This document shows positions 29,722 through 37,956 of a stretch of 64,000 nt of DNA, piece after piece. The DNA lies in IMG/VR virus record IMGVR_UViG_3300013005_000034, positions 1 to 64,000 of that record. One strand, given 5' to 3'. The notes under the pieces are model-generated. The model did no database searches. It saw only the letters and a program-made list of their open reading frames with translations, and was not told the DNA's origin. The position numbers were made by a program, and so were the translations under genes. Origin of the DNA: a virus. The stretch's first letter is position 1. Every line of letters begins with the position of its first letter.

Positions 29722-30231
29722 ATGAAAGAATTAATTACAATAGCCTTATTTTTATCAAGCATTATAGTTGGCGCACAAACTCCATTAGAAGATAGATACG
29801 ATGTGTTTGATAGCATTTCTAATGATGGAATTGAATTTATACCTAAATACGAAGGAGCATTTGTTGATTCTGAAAACAGGAGTGATACAATTGTTGTTTA
29901 TCCTTACATTTGTTACTATGAGTTTGAAGGATTTAAAATCGAAGGGATTTGGTTTCATTTTTTAAATAAGTTTGAGAAAGTTAAAAATGCTGATTTTGTT
30001 TTTGAAAAAGAAACAATCTCTTTACATACTTGCAAATCTCAAAATCAAACTAAATTTAATAAAAAATATATCATGTCAGCAAAAAGCAAGGTTAAGCCAA
30101 ATGCTTTTTTAACGCCATTATACATGATTAACTTTAATAGTAAAACTTATATTCCTGTAAATAATTGCGATGTCTATTTTATATATATGCTTAATGTAAT
30201 TGAAGATTTAAAGTCTAACTGGTTAAAATAG
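29722..30231 (+). CDS. Secreted/periplasmic protein with signal peptide, 169 aa
   Basis: Start at 29722 gives a signal peptide (ELITIALFLSSIIVGAQ) with a probable cleavage after GAQ. The mature part contains PYICYYEFEGFKIEGIWFHF and several beta strands, but no lipobox Cys. Likely exported. Family unknown. Confidence 0.65.
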   Translation: MKELITIALFLSSIIVGAQTPLEDRYDVFDSISNDGIEFIPKYEGAFVDSENRSDTIVVYPYICYYEFEGFKIEGIWFHFLNKFEKVKNADFVFEKETISLHTCKSQNQTKFNKKYIMSAKSKVKPNAFLTPLYMINFNSKTYIPVNNCDVYFIYMLNVIEDLKSNWLK

Positions 30232-30271
30232 GGAATTAAAAAACAAAAAAACAACTAAAAAACTAAAAAAA

Positions 30272-31156
30272 ATGACACTATTAAGCGAACAATTTAACGA
30301 AAAACCAACAGTAAACTATGATTTAAAAGTAAACTCTGTTGAAGTTTTTGAGGCAGACACAAGAGCAAACATTGACATTCAGGTTAGCACAGCAAAAAAA
30401 TACAAGAGGCATTTACCAACAGTTCTTGAAAATATATTATTTCTTGCAACCCAAGACAAAGAAACAGCAGAAAATTGTTTCTATGCTTTAAAAAGAGATG
30501 GCAAAGTAATTCGTGGAGCAAGTATAAGATTAGCCGAAATTATTTCTAATTGCTATGGTAATTTGAGAGCAAGTGCAAGAATTATTGCTAATGATGGAAA
30601 GTTAGTAACTGCACAAGGACTTTGCTGGGATTTAGAAAACAATGTAGCATATTCGGTAGAAGTTAGAAGAAAGATAACCAATAAAGATGGAAAACCTTTT
30701 AGTGAGGATATGCAAGTCGTTACATCAAATGCAGCTTGTGCTATTGCTATTCGTAATGCAGTATTCAAGTGTATTCCTTTAGCTTTAACCAGTAGAGTTC
30801 AGGATAAGATTAAGCAAGTAATGATGGGAGAGGAAAAAGATTTTTCTACTATTAGAAAAAATGCAGTTGATTATTTTGAAAAACAAGGAGTTGGTGTAAA
30901 AAATATACTTGCTTTATTTGAGAAAAAATCAGTAGAAGAACTAACGAGAGAAGATGTTTTTGATTTAAGAGGTATAGCAACAGCGATAAAAGATGGCGAT
31001 ACTACTATTGAACAAGCATTTTCAGTAGCTCCAAAATCAAATCCATTCGGTAAGGCATCAAAGATTTTATCTATTCCACAAGATGAAAAAGAAGAAGAAA
31101 TTTTAGTGGTAAAAGAAGAACAAGTTAAAATTGAATTAGATGATAATACCAAATGA
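30272..31156 (+). CDS. Phage recombination-associated protein, 294 aa
   Basis: Residues 60-190 carry the pattern of a widespread phage protein near recombination genes: NCFYALKRDGKVIRGASIRL, then AEIISNCYGNLRASARI, VTAQGLCWDLENNVAYSVEV, EDMQVVTSNAACAIAIRNAV. The family is usually next to exonucleases and is a candidate single-strand annealing or accessory protein, but I cannot confirm an activity. The VRR-NUC gene at 31354 supports a recombination role. Confidence 0.72.
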   Translation: MTLLSEQFNEKPTVNYDLKVNSVEVFEADTRANIDIQVSTAKKYKRHLPTVLENILFLATQDKETAENCFYALKRDGKVIRGASIRLAEIISNCYGNLRASARIIANDGKLVTAQGLCWDLENNVAYSVEVRRKITNKDGKPFSEDMQVVTSNAACAIAIRNAVFKCIPLALTSRVQDKIKQVMMGEEKDFSTIRKNAVDYFEKQGVGVKNILALFEKKSVEELTREDVFDLRGIATAIKDGDTTIEQAFSVAPKSNPFGKASKILSIPQDEKEEEILVVKEEQVKIELDDNTK

Positions 31157-31370
31157 GGATTTTCTTTCTGAAAACAAATCTGAATATCAGGAATACGAAA
31201 AATTAAATGCTTATCAAAAGAAATGTTTGAGTGCAACAAACTATTGGCGAGTTATGAGTGGTTTAAAAGAAATTAAAGTTCCTGCCGAAGATGTTGATTA
31301 TTACAAATATTTTAACAGAAGTTGTTTTGATAAATACAATAAAAAGGTAAAGTATGCCAAATTCGTTTGA
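31140..31370 (+). CDS. Hypothetical protein, 76 aa
   Basis: Overlaps both neighbours (17 bases each), a sign of coupling between the recombination protein and the VRR-NUC nuclease. Tyr- and Lys-rich, helical, with CLSATNYWRVMSG. No domain recognised. Confidence 0.62.
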   Translation: MIIPNEDFLSENKSEYQEYEKLNAYQKKCLSATNYWRVMSGLKEIKVPAEDVDYYKYFNRSCFDKYNKKVKYAKFV

Positions 31371-31854
31371 AAAATACCTATCAATTGAAGATTTAGAACA
31401 TATTCGGGTAGTTAATTACATAAAAGACAAACTACCCGAAATTGTTGCATTTCATGTTCCCAATGAGGGAAAGAAGTCGCCTTTTGAACGCTATAAACAT
31501 AGTTTGATGGGCGCACTAAAAGGTTGCCCTGACTTTGCTTTTATGTTTCCTAAATACAAATCTTTAGATTCAAAAGAAATACTTTATCATGGATTTTTTA
31601 TTGAATTAAAAGCTCCCGAACATAGCAAAGTTGTTTTAAAAGGCAAAGATGCAGGTAAATTAGTTAAAAGAAAAGGTAAGTTAAGTCCTGAACAAAAGGA
31701 AGTTTTGGATAAACTGACTAATATAGGTTATTATTCGGTTTGTTGTTTTGGTTCGGAGGATGCTATAAAAGTAATCAATGAATACTTTGCTGAATATTTA
31801 GAGTTGAAAAAAAAATTAAGGTTAAAAGAAATTTTTAAAAATAAAATTGATTAA
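31354..31854 (+). CDS. VRR-NUC type nuclease, 166 aa
   Basis: The PD-(D/E)XK-like VRR-NUC fold is shown by FHVPNEGKKSPFERY (about 33-47), GCPDFAF with D60, FIELKAP with E84 and K86, and GKLSPEQKEVLDKLTNIGYY. Phage VRR-NUC proteins act as Holliday-junction or flap nucleases in recombination and replication. Full length for a stand-alone phage enzyme. Confidence 0.88.
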   Translation: MPNSFEKYLSIEDLEHIRVVNYIKDKLPEIVAFHVPNEGKKSPFERYKHSLMGALKGCPDFAFMFPKYKSLDSKEILYHGFFIELKAPEHSKVVLKGKDAGKLVKRKGKLSPEQKEVLDKLTNIGYYSVCCFGSEDAIKVINEYFAEYLELKKKLRLKEIFKNKID

Positions 31855-31871
31855 TATTGCTAAAAGTAAAA

Positions 31872-32144
31872 ATGGAAATTTTTAGATTAAACCACGATGA
31901 AATTCCCGAAGAATATTTTGTAATTCGAGTAGATAATTCATACCAATACCTACATTTTGAAAATAATAGTTTCTTTTTTAAAGAAAGATTTCATGGCTGC
32001 TTTGTTACTTCAAATGAAATAGCTGATGAAATAATAAATCATATAAAAGATATTTCAGAAAGTAAACAGAAAATAAAAAAAGTGAAATTTAATAATGCTT
32101 ATAAAAAGCATGGTATTTTAGAGAAACAAGTTTTTTACAATTAA
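31872..32144 (+). CDS. Hypothetical protein, 90 aa
   Basis: Start at 31872 (ATG) preferred to a TTG 15 bases upstream. Alpha/beta protein with EEYFVIRVDNSYQYLHFENN and a Lys-rich C-terminus. Between nuclease and replication genes; function unknown. Confidence 0.62.
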   Translation: MEIFRLNHDEIPEEYFVIRVDNSYQYLHFENNSFFFKERFHGCFVTSNEIADEIINHIKDISESKQKIKKVKFNNAYKKHGILEKQVFYN

Positions 32145-32156
32145 AATTTATTTAAA

Positions 32157-32867
32157 ATGATTAGAGTAACTAAACCCGAAAAGTGGAAAGATACTTTCTT
32201 TCTTAATCTGAAACCTATTGAAAAATTAGTTTTCATTTACATTTACGAAAACTGCGATGATGCAGGTTTTTTTGATATTAACTTTAGTAGAATGACAACT
32301 GATATAGGAATTGATAATAAAACTATATCTGAATCATTAAACAAGTTAGAGAAAACATACTTAACCAGTGTTGATGCTGATAGGATTTGGTTAAAGAAAT
32401 TTTTATTACACCAAAATAGATTACCATTAGATTTATCTTCGACAGAGGGTAACTTTATAAAGTTTCAAATTGAAAGTAATATCATTAAATTCAATAATCC
32501 AAAAGATTTTCAAGATATTCTAAATAACATTAAAAAGAAAACAACAAAAGTTAAATCAGAATTTATAAAACCATCTATTGAACAAGTTGTAGAAAGTTTT
32601 AGAGCAGGAGAATGGTCTTTTGTTCCTGAATATGAAATTGTTTCTATTTTTGATTATTACGAAAGTGTTGGTTGGAAAGTAGGAAAAAAACCTATGGCTG
32701 ATTGGAAAAAAGCATTTATAGGTTGTTTTAGGAGAGGTATGAGTAAAAATAAATACAAACAAAATGACAACAAGTCAGCACCAAGCAAAATGGATATGAT
32801 TATTAAAGGAAATGAAAAGATTAATGGATTTGACTTTAACACCTTATTACAAAAGGAAAAGCCCTAA
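32157..32867 (+). CDS. Replication-initiation-like protein, 236 aa
   Basis: N-terminal winged-helix region (LKPIEKLVFIYIYENCDDAG, FFDI, then KTISESLNKLEKT) followed by a C-terminal region (EYEIVSIFDYYESVGWKVGK, MADWKKAFIGCFRR) of the type found in phage replication organisers, which recruit the host helicase. This assignment rests on architecture. Its end overlaps a hairpin at 32860. Confidence 0.7.
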   Translation: MIRVTKPEKWKDTFFLNLKPIEKLVFIYIYENCDDAGFFDINFSRMTTDIGIDNKTISESLNKLEKTYLTSVDADRIWLKKFLLHQNRLPLDLSSTEGNFIKFQIESNIIKFNNPKDFQDILNNIKKKTTKVKSEFIKPSIEQVVESFRAGEWSFVPEYEIVSIFDYYESVGWKVGKKPMADWKKAFIGCFRRGMSKNKYKQNDNKSAPSKMDMIIKGNEKINGFDFNTLLQKEKP

Positions 32868-32879
32868 ATTAATAGGGCT
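32860..32879 (+). terminator. Hairpin after the replication gene
   Basis: AGCCCTA (32860-32866) pairs with TAGGGCT (32873-32879) around AATTAA, overlapping the stop codon. No strong U-run follows, so termination may be weak. Confidence 0.5.
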
Positions 32880-32930
32880 AATCTGAATAAAAATACAAAC
32901 TAATTGAAACATGAAAATCGTTGCTAATTT

Positions 32931-33833
32931 ATGGAAAACAATCAAATAATCCAAACAGAAAACACAAATATTCAAATAAAAACTTTAGATAATACTTTAG
33001 TTTATGGAGATTTAACATTAAACGACATTAAGAATAGTTCAATTTCCAAAGCTAATAAGGAAATTATTATATCTAAATTTGGAGAAAAGCAAATAAAACA
33101 TTTAGACCCAAACTATGCAGGAGAGAAATTAAAAACTGCTATTAACCTTACAATATTTGAATCAGGATTTAAAGTAGATAATATTTCTGAACTTATACTA
33201 ATGATTATTAAAGATATATTTACAGATTTCAGTCATCTTACTATTTCGGAGTGTAGTATAGCTTTTAGGAATGGAGTAAGAGGTTTGTTAGGTGATTTTA
33301 TGGGTTTATCGGTTAGGACTTTTTACAATTGGTTAATTACATATAATGAAACAATAAAAGCCGAAGCGATAAAACAACTTCAATATATCAGAAAAGAAAA
33401 AGTAATAACCGATGAAGATAAAGAAAGAATAAAATGGGAATGGTTAAATACTTTTATTAAAGATTTTGAATTATATAAAAAAGAAGGAGTTATTGAGCAA
33501 TTAGATTTTAATAATGGTTTTTATGAATATTGCGTAAAAACTGGAATAGGATATTTGACTATTAAAGAAAAACTTGAAATTAAAGAGTTAGCTAAAAAAA
33601 GAATATTAAGTGCTAATAATGTTTTAAACGCAAAAAATTCAGATGAAAGGAAATCTTTTAAATCAATAGTAAGTTCGATAGCCAATAATACATATAATAA
33701 AACTGCTGAAATTCAAATTGTTTCAGAATCTAAAAGAATTGCTCTTAAAATAATTTACGATAAATTAATTGAAAAGGAAATTGATTTACGAAAAGCTGTA
33801 ATTGAATACGAAGAAAAAGAAAAGGCGAATTAA
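32931..33833 (+). CDS. Phage replication-region protein, 300 aa
   Basis: A conserved-looking core (FTDFSHLTISECSIAFRNG, VRGLLGDFMGLSVRTFYNWL) resembles a protein commonly found beside replication genes in Bacteroidota phages and plasmids. Helical throughout, with a Lys/Glu-rich C-terminus. Function unknown; last gene before the strand switch. Confidence 0.7.
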   Translation: MENNQIIQTENTNIQIKTLDNTLVYGDLTLNDIKNSSISKANKEIIISKFGEKQIKHLDPNYAGEKLKTAINLTIFESGFKVDNISELILMIIKDIFTDFSHLTISECSIAFRNGVRGLLGDFMGLSVRTFYNWLITYNETIKAEAIKQLQYIRKEKVITDEDKERIKWEWLNTFIKDFELYKKEGVIEQLDFNNGFYEYCVKTGIGYLTIKEKLEIKELAKKRILSANNVLNAKNSDERKSFKSIVSSIANNTYNKTAEIQIVSESKRIALKIIYDKLIEKEIDLRKAVIEYEEKEKAN

Positions 33834-33842
33834 TTTCGCCTT
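33822..33842. terminator. Bidirectional terminator between convergent genes
   Basis: AAGGCGAA (33822-33829) pairs with TTCGCCTT (33835-33842). On the plus strand it is followed by ATTTTTTTTT, and on the minus strand by a T/C-rich run. It lies where the plus-strand genes meet the minus-strand half and overlaps both stops. Confidence 0.8.
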
Positions 33843-34170
33843 ATTTTTTTTTGTTACCTAATCCTTTCCAAAATTTGCACCAAGCATCGTAATCTACATC
33901 ACCTCTTACCCAAGAGCAAATACCTGCTTTTCTCAATGGCTGAACATAATAATATTTACAATTACCACAAAATACATTAGGGTATGGAGTTGGGTCTGCA
34001 TACTTTGAATCTTTTTTACTCATTTTGTAAGGTGGAGTTCCTTTGCCATCTCCTAACACAAACCATAAGAAAGGATTTTTGCTCATATATTCCTCTCCCA
34101 TTTTTCTGTAAGCATCCCAAGCTGTTTTAATCCATTCGGGAGCATTTTTTAAAGCATCTGTATAATCCAT
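33841..34170 (-). CDS. Four-cysteine protein, 109 aa
   Basis: The C-terminal half has CGNCKYY, then GICSWVRG and DAWCKFW: a Cx2C, C, C arrangement with aromatic neighbours. This spacing is reminiscent of high-potential iron-sulfur proteins but could equally bind zinc. N-terminal half is helical (APEWIKTAWDAYRKMGEEY). First gene of the minus-strand block at its downstream end. Confidence 0.68.
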   Translation of the reverse strand: MDYTDALKNAPEWIKTAWDAYRKMGEEYMSKNPFLWFVLGDGKGTPPYKMSKKDSKYADPTPYPNVFCGNCKYYYVQPLRKAGICSWVRGDVDYDAWCKFWKGLGNKKK

Positions 34171-34171
34171 T

Positions 34172-34348
34172 TTACTTTATTTTACTTTTTTCTATTTCGT
34201 TTTTTAAATGTTTTCTTTGTTTCATTGTTAAATCAATCAAAAGCAAAGTTGATACAATTGTTAAAACAATAGATGCTATTGCTAAACCTCTTTCCCCTTT
34301 AAACCCTTGACCTGTATAATTTTGCATAGGACTTCTGTTAATTGTCAT
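34172..34348 (-). CDS. Small single-span membrane protein, 58 aa
   Basis: ATG at 34348, stop at 34172-34174, one base from the next gene. Residues 21-40 (GLAIASIVLTIVSTLLLIDL) form a membrane span; the N-terminus is polar and the C-terminus Lys-rich. The opening NRSPMQNYTGQGFKGERG looks phage-like. Confidence 0.6.
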   Translation of the reverse strand: MTINRSPMQNYTGQGFKGERGLAIASIVLTIVSTLLLIDLTMKQRKHLKNEIEKSKIK

Positions 34349-34365
34349 TTTATTTTCTATTAATG

Positions 34366-34767
34366 TTATTTGCTTTTTAATAAGTTGCTTAAAATTTCGT
34401 GCGCTTTATCATCAACAAGTTGTTTCCAATCTTCCTGACCTGTTTTTATTTGATTTCTTATATTGGTAGCAGAAATATTTGCTATTTCTCCGCTAACTTT
34501 AATTTCTTTTACTTCATATCCTACACCACGCCCATAATTTACAGAAGCTATATCAGGAATGATAATTACTTTAACTAATTCATTACCCTCATATATTTTT
34601 TCCCAAATACTTTTAACTTCTTCGGCTGTCAATGGATTACTTTCGTCTGTTGCTACATCACGAATAGCTATCATAATTGGCAAACCTTTGTTAAGGTATT
34701 CATTGAAAATTGTTTGGTGTCCTTTGTGTGGGCTTTGGTATCTACCAATAAATAAATTATATTTCAT
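34366..34767 (-). CDS. Nucleotidyltransferase, NMN adenylyltransferase-like
   Basis: FIGRYQSPHKGHQTIF carries the HxGH motif (H14, H17), and ISATNIRNQI (about 98-107) is the second nucleotide-binding motif of the cytidylyltransferase superfamily. The short 133-residue form and RDVATDESNPLTAEEVK resemble NadM/NadR-type NMN adenylyltransferases, which make NAD from NMN and ATP. A cytidylyl substrate cannot be excluded. It sits among lysis genes, an unusual place for a metabolic enzyme. Confidence 0.8.
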   Translation of the reverse strand: MKYNLFIGRYQSPHKGHQTIFNEYLNKGLPIMIAIRDVATDESNPLTAEEVKSIWEKIYEGNELVKVIIIPDIASVNYGRGVGYEVKEIKVSGEIANISATNIRNQIKTGQEDWKQLVDDKAHEILSNLLKSK

Positions 34768-34792
34768 AGTGTTTTAGTTTTTGTAAATATAA

Positions 34793-35458
34793 TTATTTTT
34801 TATTAATTACCTGACTACCAATATATCCTGCACCCAATCCTATTGCAAAATTAACCCACATCTTTTCATACCACTTCTTTTTTGGCTCATAAACATAACC
34901 ACTTATATTTGAAGTTACTATGTATGGATTTGAGTTATTTACATCAACAACTAATTTATTTTTTAATTTTAAAAACCCCTCTCTTTTTTCTCCAATAACA
35001 ATTTTTGATTCATTAGGTATTTTTAAACTATCTATTGTTAAACCAGTATTTGAAACTTTAGTATAAAATTGAAAATCTTTATTAATCTTATTTGCTGAAA
35101 ACGGTTTAAAGTCGCAAGGTATAATTCTATCAAACGGAACTACTATTTCTTTTATTATTGTAGTTTCCCTTAAAGTTACAGCACCATTTATAACTTTAAA
35201 TTGTTTTATCCAATCCATTAATGTATCATTTGTTGCAAGTAAAGTTCTCATTTGTTTTTGAGAATTTAATGATAACGCTCTATTTGTGTTTATTTCAAGA
35301 CCAAGTTTTGTTTTATAAACTTGCGCTTCTGTTTTATAATTTGAAATATCATCAATCAAATCATCTACCTTTTTTTGATTACAACCCTCTCTGAATAATA
35401 AAACTATAAGAATTATTATTATAAAAAAAGAATATATTTTATTTAAGTCAAATCTCAT
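34793..35458 (-). CDS. Membrane-anchored coiled-coil protein, possible spanin
   Basis: N-terminal span (FFIIIILIVLLF, residues 11-22), then a coiled coil (DDLIDDISNYKTEAQVYKTK ...), a beta-rich part, and a C-terminal amphipathic segment (VNFAIGLGAGYIGSQV). This layout fits the i-spanin-like lysis proteins of Gram-negative phages. Adjacent to a holin candidate. Assignment by architecture and context only. Confidence 0.62.
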   Translation of the reverse strand: MRFDLNKIYSFFIIIILIVLLFREGCNQKKVDDLIDDISNYKTEAQVYKTKLGLEINTNRALSLNSQKQMRTLLATNDTLMDWIKQFKVINGAVTLRETTIIKEIVVPFDRIIPCDFKPFSANKINKDFQFYTKVSNTGLTIDSLKIPNESKIVIGEKREGFLKLKNKLVVDVNNSNPYIVTSNISGYVYEPKKKWYEKMWVNFAIGLGAGYIGSQVINKK

Positions 35459-35459
35459 T

Positions 35460-35777
35460 TCAATTATTTTTAACTCTACTTGCGTACATATTCATTAATG
35501 ACTTGAACAAACTTTGAGTTTGATAACCTGCTAAAACGGCAGTAGCTTTATTGATAGGGAATATGTCTTTTAAACTGCTATCTGTTAATACAACTAAAAT
35601 AACAGGTATCATAATTAAACTTGCAACTATTGTATATATGTTCTTTTTAACATGACTTTTTAGTTTAAAGTCGGGAGTTTGATTTAAGTCAGCAACCTTT
35701 AATAGAATGTGAATAGCCATTCCTGCGTAAGCAAGTAACCAATGTATTAAATCTATTCCTAAAAAAATTTTGTCCAT
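35460..35777 (-). CDS. Putative holin, 105 aa
   Basis: Two or three membrane segments: IHWLLAYAGMAIHILLKVA (about 11-29) and YTIVASLIMIPVILVVL (about 48-64), plus weakly hydrophobic AVLAGYQ. The C-terminus is basic. The gene lies between a spanin-like and a lipoprotein-like gene near cell-wall hydrolases, which suggests holin function; not proven. Confidence 0.58.
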   Translation of the reverse strand: MDKIFLGIDLIHWLLAYAGMAIHILLKVADLNQTPDFKLKSHVKKNIYTIVASLIMIPVILVVLTDSSLKDIFPINKATAVLAGYQTQSLFKSLMNMYASRVKNN

Positions 35778-35782
35778 TTTGT

Positions 35783-36019
35783 TTATTTGTTTTGTTTTAT
35801 AATATAAGGGGGATATATTCTAACTATACCACCATCACTATTTTTATAACATAAAGTATCACTATCAAAACTTATACTATCCGTATTCCAAATAGCATAT
35901 TTCAAACCAACTTTTGTATCAACCCAACCTGAAATTTGATATTTATAATCTCCTTCTTTACAAAAGTTTAATGTCAAAGTTAAAAAACAAAGCGTTAGTA
36001 TTTTAATTAAATTATACAC
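35783..36019 (-). CDS. Small putative lipoprotein, 78 aa
   Basis: Hydrophobic start (NLIKILTLCFLTLTLNFC) with Cys near 20 as a candidate lipidation site. The mature part is short with WVDTKVGLKYAIWNT. It could be the outer-membrane partner of a two-component spanin. Its start is only 17 bases from the transposon end. Confidence 0.55.
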   Translation of the reverse strand: MYNLIKILTLCFLTLTLNFCKEGDYKYQISGWVDTKVGLKYAIWNTDSISFDSDTLCYKNSDGGIVRIYPPYIIKQNK

Positions 36020-36036
36020 TTCAAGATATTAGTGAA

Positions 36037-37212
36037 CTACCCACCCACGCCACAGGCGATGGGATGGGCTTCAAGGGTTAACGCTCCAACTAACGTTGGC
36101 AACTTACCTTGATTTTTCCTATCCGTTCCAGATAAGATATTTTTTAATGCAAATGATTTAATATTTATGGCAGCATTCAAATCCCTCGAAACTACTTCAC
36201 CGCACTTCGGACAAGTCCATTCTCTATCTTTTAGAGTTAGGTCTTTGTTTGTGTATCCACAGTTTGCGTGTAGTTTGCTTGATGGCTCAAATCTGCCAAT
36301 TTTTAGAATGTTTTTACCGTGCCATTCTGCTTTGTATTCTAACATAGTTACAAAAGTTGACCACCCTGCATCACTTATTGATTGTGCAAGTTTGTGGTTC
36401 TTTACCATATTAGAAACTGCTAAATCTTCTATTGCTAAACTATCGTGGTTCTTGATTAGTTCGCTTGAAGTTTTATGTAAGAAGTCTTTTCTTTGGTTAG
36501 CTACTTTTTCGTGTAGTATAGCCAACTTATGTTTTGTTCTTTTTCCTTTGTGCTTTGAGTATTTTCGTTGCACATACTTTAATTTACTTTGTGCTTTACG
36601 AACGAATTTAGGATTATCAAATTCCTGTCCATCAGATGCAACAAGGTATGTTTTAATTCCTAAATCTATTCCAACGGTTGTGCTTTCTTTAATCGGTGCT
36701 TTTGGTTTAATTGCTTCACCAGTTTCACAAAGTATAGAAACAAAATATTTACCTGTTGGAGTTCTGCTAATTGTGGCTTGCCTTATTTCTCCTTTGATTT
36801 GTCGGTGCAGAACAATATCAATTCCTTTTTTAAATTTAGGAATAACAAGTTTACCATCTTCTAAAGATACATTTTGTGGTATATTGAAACTACCACCGTT
36901 TGATTTCTTTTTAAAATTAGGGAAACTGTTTTGTCCTTTAAAAAAAGCTGTATATGCTTTGTCTAAGTTAGTAATTGATTGTTGTAAGGATTGGCTGTTT
37001 ATTTCTTTAAGCCATTCACATTCAGTTTTAAGGTCTTTTAATTGGCTATGTAAGGCAAAGCAACTTAAATTAACTTTATTTCCAGCCCAAGCCATCTGTT
37101 TACATTCTAAGGCTAAATTAAACACAAAACGACTTGCTCCAATATGCTTATTCAGCAAAATGGATTGTTCCTTTGTAGGAGATAAACGATATTTAAAAGC
37201 CTTTAGCATCAA
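36037..37212 (-). CDS. tnpB: TnpB, RNA-guided endonuclease of IS605-type elements
   Basis: TnpB cuts DNA guided by an RNA from the element's right end. RuvC residues are D183 (VGIDLGIK), E262 (LAIEDLAV) and D344 (SRDLNAAINI). The zinc ribbon has C318, C334 and C337, but the first ligand is H315 (LHANCGYTNKD) where the usual pattern has Cys, so it is CCCH-like. An N-terminal helical region (FKYRLSPTKEQ) is intact. At 391 residues it looks full length. The guide-RNA region would lie around the 3' end near 36040-36150. Confidence 0.9.
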   Translation of the reverse strand: MMLKAFKYRLSPTKEQSILLNKHIGASRFVFNLALECKQMAWAGNKVNLSCFALHSQLKDLKTECEWLKEINSQSLQQSITNLDKAYTAFFKGQNSFPNFKKKSNGGSFNIPQNVSLEDGKLVIPKFKKGIDIVLHRQIKGEIRQATISRTPTGKYFVSILCETGEAIKPKAPIKESTTVGIDLGIKTYLVASDGQEFDNPKFVRKAQSKLKYVQRKYSKHKGKRTKHKLAILHEKVANQRKDFLHKTSSELIKNHDSLAIEDLAVSNMVKNHKLAQSISDAGWSTFVTMLEYKAEWHGKNILKIGRFEPSSKLHANCGYTNKDLTLKDREWTCPKCGEVVSRDLNAAINIKSFALKNILSGTDRKNQGKLPTLVGALTLEAHPIACGVGG

Positions 37213-37340
37213 TTATAAATATGTACAAATATACAAAAGTTTAAAGAAACAACAACATTTATTTAAAATAATTATCAACATTTAATAGATAAGGTCGCTT
37301 TCATCCCACCCACGCTAAAAAGCGATGAGTGGGCTTTTGC
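36037..37340 (-). mobile_element. IS200/IS605-type element with tnpB only
   Basis: Contains tnpB but no tnpA. Both sides have imperfect hairpins of similar sequence: 36040-36068 (CGCC 36048-36051 with GGCG 36055-36058, flanked by CCCA/TGGG pairs) and about 37305-37333 (CGCT 37313-37316 with AGCG 37321-37324). Subterminal hairpins are typical of this family. Exact ends are not determined. It separates two lysis genes. Confidence 0.7.
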
Positions 37341-37956
37341 TCCCATTCTGTAAAGAATAATATTTTTTAGTTAGAGTAATACGTTCAGCAAGTCCGTTCA
37401 CTCCTCCATTAATCTTTTTAGTTACTGCCGTAATTGTTGCATCATCAATTCCTTTATCACAAATACTCCATAAACCATTTTTATCAAAAAAGTAAAATGC
37501 TGATTCAAATGCAAATTCAGTCGCAACTAAATCAGGATTCGCCATAATTTCAGGCTTATTCAAAAACTTTGAAAATGCTTCAAAATTTGATTTCCCAGTA
37601 AGCTGCAATGCTCCTCTACCTCTAAATTTGAAACCTTCTCCACTTGCTTCATCTCCATTACCCATTCGACTTGCGTAAACTCTATTAGCTATTCTTTCAG
37701 GTTTCCTTTCATATCCCTGCGCTTCAGTTAAAGTTTTAAAATATTTAGGGAATGTTTTTAGTAAACCTTGTGCTGAATAATTTAAGTTTTCAGAAAAAAC
37801 TTTGAAATGACCAGTTTCGTGAGAAGTCTGTCCAAAAAAATGCGCTGCCCTTATTGGCGACATTTTATAAAAATTCATTGCTGCTTTTAGAGTTCCTACT
37901 CCCAAAACCCCATCGGCTATTGTGCCAATTTTTGTTTGTAGAATTTTTAAACTCAT
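37315..37956 (-). CDS. GH19-type endolysin
   Basis: Glycoside-hydrolase family 19 (chitinase-like lysozyme) signature: FFGQTSHETGHFKVFSENLN with catalytic Glu at about 47 and 56, ANRVYASRMGNGD and FKFRGRGALQLTGKSNF. Digests peptidoglycan for lysis. The last six codons (SPLIAF) and the stop lie inside the transposon-end hairpin, so the C-terminus was probably changed by the insertion. Overlaps the upstream gene by four bases. Confidence 0.88.
   Translation of the reverse strand: MSLKILQTKIGTIADGVLGVGTLKAAMNFYKMSPIRAAHFFGQTSHETGHFKVFSENLNYSAQGLLKTFPKYFKTLTEAQGYERKPERIANRVYASRMGNGDEASGEGFKFRGRGALQLTGKSNFEAFSKFLNKPEIMANPDLVATEFAFESAFYFFDKNGLWSICDKGIDDATITAVTKKINGGVNGLAERITLTKKYYSLQNGSKSPLIAF

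Noticed and set aside
36167-37285. Open plus-strand frame of 372 codons opposite the transposon gene
   Set aside because: It lies fully antisense to TnpB, whose catalytic residues and zinc ribbon are clear; its composition looks like a reverse-strand shadow.
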